Position numbers and translations under genes: made by a program. From positions 9,351-30,599 of the forward strand of contig DLGU01000114.1 of the NCBI GenBank assembly GCA_002482865.1: DNA of 21,249 nt. The letters run 5' to 3'. The stretch comes from Porphyrobacter sp. UBA7686 (GTDB taxonomy: Bacteria > Pseudomonadota > Alphaproteobacteria > Sphingomonadales > Sphingomonadaceae). The notes under the pieces are model-generated. The model was not told the DNA's origin and ran no database searches. It saw only the letters and a list, made by a program, of their open reading frames with translations. This document shows, piece by piece, positions 13,447-18,816 of this stretch; within the stretch, counting starts at the first letter, position 1; each line of letters opens with the position of its first letter.

Positions 13447-15224
13447 GCTGCGGTCTGCCCATAGAGGCGCGCTAGCTCGCCTTCGAGTTTCTCGCTGCCA
13501 GCTCCTTGCGCTACAAGGCGTTCGACGCCGCGCATGGCGGCGGGTGAGGGCAGGGGGATCGCCTCCAGTTCAAAAGCGGACACGGCAACGCTGCCATTAA
13601 TGCACCGGAACAACTCGTCAACGATACGACTGTTGAGCACGGCTGCGACAGTCGTCGGCGACACTTTCGGGCGTGACGTTGGCCGCACCATGTTCAAGTG
13701 GTTCTCTACCACCACACCGCCATACTCGGTGACAAACTCGCCCGACAGCTCGGCGGCGATCAGGCGGCGCGGCTGTTCCTTGGCAGTGGTGCGCTGAACC
13801 AGGACACAGGCCTCCTTCACCAACAGCCAGGCATCGCCCCGCTCGATCTTGAAATAGGGAGCGTGATTGCGCTTTTCTGCGCGGTAGATGAATCTGCCAT
13901 CCGCAGTCACCGCTTCCGCCCAGATCAAGGGGTAGACGCTGCGGCCGGGACGCTCGCGCATCTGGTCCTTGAAGCGATTCCAGACCAACGGGCCGGTCGA
14001 TACGCTGTAGCCCCAGTCAGCAAGGCGGGCAGGCATAGCCTCGGCGGCGGCAATCAACTGGCTGTGCTTCGGATCGCGGGGAGCAAGCCAGGGCTGCGAG
14101 GCGGGGGAGGGGAGCCCGACGGTGCCGTTGCGAATCACGCGCGCCTCGCGCTCGCTTGCGACCTCGACATAGTGAACTTGGACGCGGCCCGGCTTCGCAC
14201 CGCGATGGTAGGTGGCAAGAAATGTTTCCTGGAGCACGTCTTCGAACACGCCGCGGCGCGCATCCACGAAGTCGATGGCTACAGGCGGCGCTTCCCTGGC
14301 AATCAGTTCGCGGAGTGCGGAATAGTAGTGACCAGACAGAAAGCTGGTCGGGGTCAGATAGGCGATCACCCCGCCTTTCTTGGCCCAGCGCACCGCAATG
14401 TCTGTGAAGACGCCGTAGAGATTGGCATGGCCGTAGAGCCCGCGTGAGAAGCGATGGCGCTGCTCAGGGGTAAGCGCCACCCGGCCATATGGCGGATTGC
14501 CGATCACCAGATCGAACCGGGCTGCCGGCGGCTCCTCCAGCGTGTCAGCAACGCGCACAATGACAGGCGCAGGTTGCCCTGCAGCCGCAGTCACGTCTGC
14601 CAGCAACAACTCGATGGCGTTCTGTCCGAAACCCGCCGCGTAGGGGTCAAGCTCCAGCCCCAGCAGTCGTGCACCGATCTGCCTCAGGACGAACTGAGGC
14701 TCGGCCCAGCGCAGGATGGTTATCATCCGCTGGGCCACCGGCAACAGGAAAGCACTACCCCCGCTGGCAGGGTCAAGCACACGCGCGCAGGTCCAGTCGA
14801 CACCTTGCTCCTCGGCCATGTCGAGCAATCGTGAGGCGAGCGCCGGGGGAGTGTAGAAGGCCCCCAACGCGCCGCGCTCGCGGGTGGCAAGCAGGGCTGT
14901 GTAGAGGCCGGTCAGGAAATAGGCAGCTTCATCGATTGGAAGCAGGGCTGCCTCCCGGCCGATCGCTTGCGCCAGCTCGTTAACCGCAAGATCAAGTTGG
15001 CCATAGGGCCGGGCAAACGGCGGGCTCAGTTGAGCATTTGGGCGGGCCTGCAGCCGGTAGGATTCGATCGCAGCACGCGTGAAAAGTGCCGCCATGTCGC
15101 GCCGGCGAGGTTCGGGGAGTGTTTTCGCCCATGCTCTTGCAAGTTGGCGCGCGCGGGCGAGCTCATAGCGGTGAGCCTCAAGGTCCGCAGCTGCGGGGAA
15201 GGGGAGGGCAGGCGCCAAGCTCAT
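13443..15224 (-). CDS. N6-adenine DNA methyltransferase of a type II restriction-modification system
   Basis: With the ATG at 15224 (GAGG 4 bases upstream) the enzyme is 593 aa, beginning MSLAPALPFPAAADLEAHRY. Motif X-like GAFYTPP is at 121-127, the AdoMet-binding motif I DPASGGSAF at 151-159, and the catalytic motif IV NPPY at 243-246. This order is that of gamma-class adenine methyltransferases. The C-terminal half (LVKEACVLVQRTTAKEQPRR, VVENHLNMVRP, FELEAIPLPSP) is a typical target-recognition region. It should protect the host DNA against the endonuclease encoded directly downstream. It follows the small XRE gene by 10 bases. It is longer than M.PstI (507 aa). The first codons resemble the degenerate copy at 16590-16624 at DNA level. 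Confidence 0.93.
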   Translation of the reverse strand: MSLAPALPFPAAADLEAHRYELARARQLARAWAKTLPEPRRRDMAALFTRAAIESYRLQARPNAQLSPPFARPYGQLDLAVNELAQAIGREAALLPIDEAAYFLTGLYTALLATRERGALGAFYTPPALASRLLDMAEEQGVDWTCARVLDPASGGSAFLLPVAQRMITILRWAEPQFVLRQIGARLLGLELDPYAAGFGQNAIELLLADVTAAAGQPAPVIVRVADTLEEPPAARFDLVIGNPPYGRVALTPEQRHRFSRGLYGHANLYGVFTDIAVRWAKKGGVIAYLTPTSFLSGHYYSALRELIAREAPPVAIDFVDARRGVFEDVLQETFLATYHRGAKPGRVQVHYVEVASEREARVIRNGTVGLPSPASQPWLAPRDPKHSQLIAAAEAMPARLADWGYSVSTGPLVWNRFKDQMRERPGRSVYPLIWAEAVTADGRFIYRAEKRNHAPYFKIERGDAWLLVKEACVLVQRTTAKEQPRRLIAAELSGEFVTEYGGVVVENHLNMVRPTSRPKVSPTTVAAVLNSRIVDELFRCINGSVAVSAFELEAIPLPSPAAMRGVERLVAQGAGSEKLEGELARLYGQTAA

Positions 15225-15233
15225 GCGGCCTCG
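15200..15233. repeat. Direct repeat, copy A (start of methyltransferase gene)
   Basis: This 34-base stretch and the 35-base stretch at 16590-16624 can be aligned with only a few mismatches and gaps: both run AGGGGAGGG, then GCGCCAAG, then TCATGC and GCCTCG. Both contain a minus-strand ATG start. They flank the XRE gene and the 266-aa gene. The resolvase/PemK junction at 17242-17262 shares the shorter core CCAAGGGTCATG and GCCTCG with copy B. Confidence 0.6.
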
Positions 15234-15234
15234 T

Positions 15235-15519
15235 TCAGATAAGCTCGAGTTGCACCCGGCGGCCGACAACCGCAGCAGCGCGCTGCAGCGTTTCGATGGT
15301 CACGTTGCCATCCTCGGGATCGAGCACGCGATCAACTTGGGTGCGGCTCGTATGCATCATTGCAGCGAGACGGCTTTTGCTGAGCTTGCGTTCTTTCATC
15401 GCCTCGGCGAGCTGCCAGGCAATTGTCTCCTTGATGGCTCTGGCCTGGAATTCGTCAAGAACATCTTCCGCTTCCAGAAAGCTGTCGAGCGAGGCCCCGC
15501 AGTGTTTGGTGTCAGCCAT
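15235..15519 (-). CDS. Small XRE-family regulator, putative controller of the restriction-modification operon
   Basis: A 94-aa protein from the ATG at 15519 (AAGGGGG about 8 bases upstream), beginning MADTKHCGASLDSFLEAEDV. Residues about 40-90 form an antitoxin-like helix-turn-helix (LSKSRLAAMMHTSRTQVDRV, then NVTIETLQRAAAVVGRRVQLELI). Such proteins usually repress or activate their own promoters. The position directly before the methyltransferase (10 bases) suggests a controller (C-protein-like) role in timing restriction gene expression. The same fold also occurs as the antitoxin of HigB/RelE-type toxins, but I find no toxin gene in the 188 bases upstream. A longer in-frame version from 15738 reads as arginine-rich non-protein text and is rejected. 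Confidence 0.85.
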   Translation of the reverse strand: MADTKHCGASLDSFLEAEDVLDEFQARAIKETIAWQLAEAMKERKLSKSRLAAMMHTSRTQVDRVLDPEDGNVTIETLQRAAAVVGRRVQLELI

Positions 15520-15615
15520 CTCGAACCCCCTTCTGACCCTTGCGCGCCAATTGCAAATCAGCGGGCGACGCCGCTTCGTGGCAGTCTCGCATTCATTGAA
15601 ACCTTTCCTCGCTCC

Positions 15616-15633
15616 TGCACCATATAATGTGCA
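15616..15633. promoter_or_regulatory. Inverted repeat upstream of the XRE gene (candidate controller operator)
   Basis: TGCAC and GTGCA flank the 8-base core CATATAAT, 97 bases upstream of the XRE start. The core contains a -10-like hexamer. The minus strand also has TTGACG close by, but its spacing to the core is too short for a normal promoter. It is a plausible binding site for the small XRE protein. Confidence 0.35.
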
Positions 15634-15707
15634 CCCGTCAATCCGGATAGGCAGCCGTCGACGGAGTTCGTGCCGTAGCAGGGCGGCTCGCTCAATGCGA
15701 AGTGTCG

Positions 15708-16508
15708 TTAAAACGTTGAATTCAAATACGTTTCCCAATCACTGACCGTTTCGGCGACAATGCTGGCAGCGGTCATGATCTCGGCTTGGTGCTTGACTGC
15801 ATAGTTCACCAGGAGCGTACCTACTCCCCCGATCGCACCCTTCACGATCAGCGTAGGAGCCTCCTGCACCAGATTGCGGAACCATGTCAGAAACCGGGCA
15901 AAGCGTCCCTCCGCCTTGGTCACGATCTCTTCCGCTGCGTCGTTTTTTGGATCTGGCCGTGCCAGCTCGACTCTAATCTCGGCAATGCTCTCCAGCACTC
16001 CGTCGAGCGCAGGAGGGTCATAGGCGTCCGGCGGTGGATTGTTATGCCCGATCCCTACACCGGCACCCTTTTGCTGCAAGGCAAGCATCTCACCAACATG
16101 TCCAGTGAGAACATCGAGTTGCCCTGCGAGCGCCGCGAGCCGCTCTTCCAGTGAGGGGGCGGGGCGCTCATCAAAGTCCTCATCTGGCGGTAGCACTCGG
16201 TGACCCGCAGGGGCCCAATAGGGGCCATCGGCATCGATGCGTTGGATCGCTTCGGAATGCTCCTCTTCGGTGGCTTCCGGGAAATGATCGTAGATGTAAT
16301 CTGCCGCCTCATGCGGCCCACCCCAGATATACTGGTAGCCACCCTCGCGGCCGTCATAGGGTGTTTCATAAGCCGGATCCTCGAAGTTTTCGAAGAACCA
16401 CGCGACCATAGCCTCGATCCGCCCTTCAGAATCCAGAGCCTCCAGAGACGGCGGGACAGTCAACGGCGCGAGTTGCGGCTCTTCATCCATGAAATCCTGC
16501 CCGGTCAC
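15708..16508 (-). CDS. Hypothetical protein, 266 aa, with C-terminal hydrophobic segment
   Basis: The GTG at 16508 (AAGG about 8 bases upstream) overlaps the stop of a short upstream frame as GTGA. The ATG at 16490 is an alternative that removes six residues. The N-terminal third is acidic and aromatic, with EAMVAWFFENFEDPAYETPY, then EGGYQYIWGGPHEAADYIY at about 56-74. A GIGHNNPP motif near residue 152 occurs in many alphaproteobacterial accessory proteins. Residues about 222-241 are hydrophobic (TLIVKGAIGGVGTLLVNYAV) and could enter a membrane. A coiled or helical linker lies between. It is transcribed towards the XRE/restriction genes and stands between them and a toxin/resolvase pair, so a defence or stability role is possible but unproven. 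I do not recognise an enzymatic domain. Confidence 0.8.
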   Translation of the reverse strand: MTGQDFMDEEPQLAPLTVPPSLEALDSEGRIEAMVAWFFENFEDPAYETPYDGREGGYQYIWGGPHEAADYIYDHFPEATEEEHSEAIQRIDADGPYWAPAGHRVLPPDEDFDERPAPSLEERLAALAGQLDVLTGHVGEMLALQQKGAGVGIGHNNPPPDAYDPPALDGVLESIAEIRVELARPDPKNDAAEEIVTKAEGRFARFLTWFRNLVQEAPTLIVKGAIGGVGTLLVNYAVKHQAEIMTAASIVAETVSDWETYLNSTF

Positions 16509-16678
16509 CTGAGCGCCTTCAGCCTTTCGTCACGGTGAAACTCGCTGCGGAGTCGAGCTTGGCTGGCGGCAAGATGAAGCCAGCCAGGCAGGGGAGGGTG
16601 CGCGCCAAGGGTCATGCTGCCTCGGACAACGATCTGTGTCCGCCCCGGGTGTGGCGGTAAAAGATGAAGCTCTGGGTT
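16505..16678 (-). pseudogene. Degenerate second copy of the resolvase-3'/PemK-5' junction
   Basis: On the minus strand QSFIFYRHTRGGHRSLSEAA followed by a stop resembles the resolvase end (STLYRHIPGGRSSLIEAP). The stop overlaps an ATG as ATGA, exactly as in the intact pair. The next frame starts MTLGAHPPLPGW, like the PemK start MTLGPQTPP, but ends after 36 codons at 16505 in a GTGA overlap with the 266-aa gene. So about 21 codons of a resolvase and a truncated toxin N-terminus remain. The short 36-codon frame (16505-16615) may still be translated as a leader of the 266-aa gene. Confidence 0.6.
16590..16624. repeat. Direct repeat, copy B (degenerate resolvase/toxin junction)
   Basis: This is the partner of the stretch at 15200-15233, about 1.39 kb away in the same orientation. 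It lies on the start codon of the 36-codon frame. Homologous recombination between the two copies would delete the XRE gene and the 266-aa gene. Confidence 0.6.
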
Positions 16679-16729
16679 GCCGCGCTCATGGTCGGTGTCA
16701 AGAATTGCCCCCTGACGGATGGTGTCGCC

Positions 16730-16813
16730 ACACAAACCAAAGGCCGCCCCTGCGGGACGGCCTTGGCGCTTAGTTCCCTTTCGGGAAACGGACACCCTTT
16801 CGGGGCCGCGTGT
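16730..16813 (-). ncRNA. Candidate small RNA or structured leader
   Basis: Downstream of a good minus-strand promoter lie, in order, two hairpins with the same GAAA tetraloop (CCC-GAAA-GGG at 16804-16795 and TTCCC-GAAA-GGGAA at 16787-16774) and then a strong GC hairpin at 16764-16740 followed by TTGGTTTG. Promoter, stacked tetraloop hairpins and a terminator-like end within about 85 bases are what a small regulatory RNA looks like. It could equally be a 5' leader with an attenuator for the 266-aa gene. No Rfam family is recognised by eye. Confidence 0.4.
16740..16764 (-). terminator. Rho-independent terminator-like hairpin
   Basis: On the minus strand AAGGCCG and CGGCCTT arms, extended by three more GC pairs after one mismatch, close a GCA loop. 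The hairpin is followed by TTGGTTTG. It lies about 90 bases past the PemK-like stop and would end the resolvase/toxin transcript or the candidate small RNA. The T-run is interrupted, so termination may be partial. Confidence 0.6.
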
Positions 16814-16819
16814 AAGGGG

Positions 16820-16848
16820 GATATAGGACAAATTGTCCGCTTTGGCAA
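16820..16848 (-). promoter_or_regulatory. Predicted promoter with palindromic operator in its spacer
   Basis: On the minus strand TTGCCA (16848-16843) and TATATC (16825-16820) are exactly 17 bases apart. The spacer ends with the 13-base palindrome GGACAA-A-TTGTCC (16826-16838), directly against the -10 box, so a bound repressor would block RNA polymerase. Transcription would begin near 16813 and run into the candidate small RNA and towards the 266-aa gene. Confidence 0.6.
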
Positions 16849-16856
16849 GATGAGGC

Positions 16857-17252
16857 TCAATCGGGGATCTTCGGCAACCACTCCAGAACCAGCTTCAGCA
16901 GCTCATGAAATTCGTCCTCCGGCATGCGAGCGATGCCCGATCGATCAGGCAGAAGGCGGCTTACAGCGACGGTCGAGGGCTTGTCGCAAATCGCCCATGC
17001 CGCGCGCCCGTCGATTGTCGTGCGCAAGGGAAAGGCCCAGGCATTCCCGGGCTGCGCCTGCGTCGAGCAGGGGATCACAGTGACCGCGCCGTGCAGCGTA
17101 TTACGGTAGGACAGCACAATTATCGGACGGCGCTTCCAGAATTCGGGGAGCTGGGCATCCTGCGGGAAATCGCACCAGAGCAGTTGCCTGATCTTGGGCG
17201 CTGCAACCAGTCGCGGCGCGACTTTGGGCGGAGTCTGAGGACCAAGGGTCAT
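16857..17252 (-). CDS. PemK/MazF-like growth-inhibitor toxin
   Basis: A 131-aa protein starting MTLGPQTPPKVAPRLVAAPK, with the ATG overlapping the resolvase stop as ATGA. The PemK/MazF fold is recognised from FWKRRPIIVLSYRNTLHGAV at about 38-57, VTVIPCST at 58-65 and WAICDKPSTVAVSRLLPD at about 86-103. Family members are sequence-specific mRNA endonucleases held in check by an antitoxin. It has an N-terminal extension of about 25 residues compared with MazF (111 aa). No small antitoxin gene lies directly upstream; the resolvase occupies that place. It may be a solitary toxin, or the antitoxin may be unusual or encoded elsewhere. The family call is fairly firm; toxicity is inferred. Confidence 0.82.
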   Translation of the reverse strand: MTLGPQTPPKVAPRLVAAPKIRQLLWCDFPQDAQLPEFWKRRPIIVLSYRNTLHGAVTVIPCSTQAQPGNAWAFPLRTTIDGRAAWAICDKPSTVAVSRLLPDRSGIARMPEDEFHELLKLVLEWLPKIPD

Positions 17253-17824
17253 GGAGCCTCGATCAACGAGCTGCGTCCGCCCGGGATGTGGCGGTAGAGG
17301 GTGGAGGGCCGTACGCCGATCTGCTGCGCAACCTCCTCAACGGTAATGTCAGGATCGGCGAGCATCGCCTTGGCGCGCTTGATCTCGGCCGGGCCCATCG
17401 CAGGCTTGCGTCCGCCGCGCCTTCCAAGCGCCTTGGCCTTGGCGAGCCCCGCGTGCGTGCGCTCAAGGGTCAGCTCGCGCTCGAACTCGGCCACGGCCGC
17501 AAATACATGGAACACGAGCCGGCCGCCCGGGCTGGTTGTGTCGATCGCCTGGGTGAGAACGCGCAGGCCGATTTCGCGCCGGGCGAGATCCTCGGCCGTG
17601 TCGACAAGCTGGCGCACCGAACGCGCCAGACGATCGAGCTTCCACACCACCAGCGTGTCGCCGGCGCGCAGATAGTCGAGCGCTGCCTGCAGCTCGGGGC
17701 GATCACGTGCGGCCCCGGATGCCTTCTCGGTGAACACGCGCTCGCAACCTGCCTCGCGCAGCGCCTCGATCTGCAGGGCAGGGGACTGATCGCGGGTGGA
17801 AACGCGCGCGTAGCCGACGAGCAT
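17249..17824 (-). CDS. Serine recombinase (resolvase/invertase family)
   Basis: A 191-aa small serine recombinase from the ATG at 17824 (GGGAG about 8 bases upstream), beginning MLVGYARVSTRDQSPALQIE. Ser9 in YARVST is the expected nucleophile. Other family marks are KLDRLARSVRQLV near 68, AEFERELTLERTHAGLAKAK near 116, and a C-terminal helix-turn-helix (ITVEEVAQQIGVRPSTLYRHI). Length and layout match Tn3-type resolvases and Hin/Pin-type invertases. It could resolve plasmid multimers or be left over from a transposon; no transposase is seen beside it. Its stop overlaps the PemK-like start. The 319 bases upstream contain several inverted repeats that may include its recombination site. Confidence 0.93.
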   Translation of the reverse strand: MLVGYARVSTRDQSPALQIEALREAGCERVFTEKASGAARDRPELQAALDYLRAGDTLVVWKLDRLARSVRQLVDTAEDLARREIGLRVLTQAIDTTSPGGRLVFHVFAAVAEFERELTLERTHAGLAKAKALGRRGGRKPAMGPAEIKRAKAMLADPDITVEEVAQQIGVRPSTLYRHIPGGRSSLIEAP

Positions 17825-18084
17825 GTTCGATCTCCCAAAACTCGCCATGCCCTAGTCCATTTTCGGAAGAGCAATCAAGAGAGGGTTTCAGGAGATTCCA
17901 GAGGGCAGATTCACGGAGTTTGGACAGCGTCGCCGCGGCATCGCGCAATCGACCGTTTTTGCGGTGCCCCCAGTTCCTCAGTGCTCTTGGTCGGGCCTCG
18001 ATTCGTGCTGGAGAATCGAAGTTAGCAGGCGTCGCCAAGCAAAAACGGCAGAATTCTGGGCCAAACCCCACGCCGAATAAGTTG
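17825..18084. other. Intergenic region upstream of the resolvase with inverted repeats (possible res site)
   Basis: No gene is supported here. CCGTTTTTGC (17953-17962) is the exact reverse complement of GCAAAAACGG (18039-18048). Between them TCGATTC (17998-18004) and GAATCGA (18013-18019) form a 7-bp hairpin around an 8-base loop. Small serine recombinases act on sites with such dyad half-sites, usually next to their own gene, so this is the natural place to look for res. The half-site spacing was not matched to a known site. Confidence 0.35.
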
Positions 18085-18114
18085 TTGACCAACGGCCCTT
18101 TTCCATGATCTTAT
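18085..18114 (+). promoter_or_regulatory. Predicted promoter of the RHS-type gene group
   Basis: TTGACC (18085-18090) and TCTTAT (18109-18114) are 18 bases apart, 29 bases upstream of the first ATG at 18144. The arrangement is the same as in the relaxosome promoter (TTGACC, 18-base spacer). All three downstream plus-strand genes could be read from it. Confidence 0.45.
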
Positions 18115-18143
18115 CTCATCATAGGCAATAGGGGTCGTTCTCA

Positions 18144-18740
18144 ATGCGCCGCAAATTATTTCTCGCGGGCGTCTCGCTCGCGTCCATTGCTTGCGCCGCT
18201 GCGAGTGCTCAGTCCAGCACTGAGACCTACACGTATGATGCGCTGGGCCGTCTAGTTCGTGTGGTGGCGACAGGCGGCCCAAACGATGGCGAGACCCAGT
18301 CGATCTGTTACGATCCGGCGGGCAATCGGACGGAGTATGCATCCAACAGCAGCGCTGGAGGAGTTGGTTGCAGTACTCCCGGTACCACACCAACACCCAG
18401 TCCGACGCCGGCACCCAGTCCGACGCCGGCACCCTCGCCAAATCAGCCGCCGCAGGCCAACGTTGACTCCATGTCGATCCTGCAGTGCGGGTCCGGATCA
18501 GTAAACGTGCTCTCGAACGACACAGATCCTGAAAGTCATTATCCGCTTGCGCTCGTGAGCATAGGTGAAGGCTCAAAGGGCTTCGCCTCAATCAGCGGCA
18601 GCTCGTTCATCGCCTACGTTTCCACGGGGGGCGTGGGAACTGACACGATAGCTTATGTGGCGCGTGACATTCTTGGCGCGACATCGACAGGTTTGCTGCA
18701 GCTTCAGATCACCGGTGAGCAGAGCGAAGTGTGTTTCTGA
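18144..18740 (+). CDS. Secreted YD-repeat protein with proline-rich linker and cadherin-like end domain
   Basis: A 198-aa protein starting MRRKLFLAGVSLASIACAAASAQ, a clear Sec signal peptide likely cut after ASA. Two YD/RHS-type units follow (YTYDALGRLVRV at about 29-40, ICYDPAGNRTEY at about 54-65). Then comes a linker of T, P, S and A residues (PTPSPTPAPSPTPAPSP, about 85-101), coded by an 18-base tandem repeat. The C-terminal part has VNVLSNDTDPESHYPLALVS, typical of cadherin-like or Ig-like bacterial adhesion domains. The protein should be exported to the periplasm or surface. It is very short for a YD protein and looks like an RHS C-terminal piece joined to another domain. It is followed by a larger RHS-like gene 76 bases on. 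Confidence 0.82.
   Translation: MRRKLFLAGVSLASIACAAASAQSSTETYTYDALGRLVRVVATGGPNDGETQSICYDPAGNRTEYASNSSAGGVGCSTPGTTPTPSPTPAPSPTPAPSPNQPPQANVDSMSILQCGSGSVNVLSNDTDPESHYPLALVSIGEGSKGFASISGSSFIAYVSTGGVGTDTIAYVARDILGATSTGLLQLQITGEQSEVCF
18395..18434 (+). repeat. Tandem 18-bp repeat coding for the proline-rich linker
   Basis: ACCCAGTCCGACGCCGGC occurs at 18395-18412 and again at 18413-18430, followed by ACCC. The unit is a multiple of three, so copy-number change would lengthen or shorten the linker by six residues without a frameshift. Confidence 0.85.
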
Positions 18741-18816
18741 AAAAAGTGTGTCTGATCGCCCGAGAACTGAAAAACTGGGGGGATCTGCGGTACAAGCTCC
18801 AAGTGAAGGATCAGAC

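Noticed and set aside
13698..14447. A 249-codon plus-strand frame opposite the methyltransferase
   Set aside because: The methyltransferase motifs DPASGGSAF and NPPY are on the other strand; this frame has no recognisable domain.
15520..15738. N-terminal extension of the small XRE gene, or a toxin gene upstream of it
   Set aside because: The text is arginine-rich and irregular, and no RelE/HigB-like pattern could be read in any minus frame.
17288..18025. A 245-codon plus-strand frame opposite the resolvase
   Set aside because: It is antisense to a clear serine recombinase and has no domain-like sequence.
18022..18591. A 189-codon minus-strand frame opposite the first RHS-type gene
   Set aside because: The plus-strand gene has a signal peptide and YD motifs; the minus frame has repeated low-complexity text caused by the tandem repeat.
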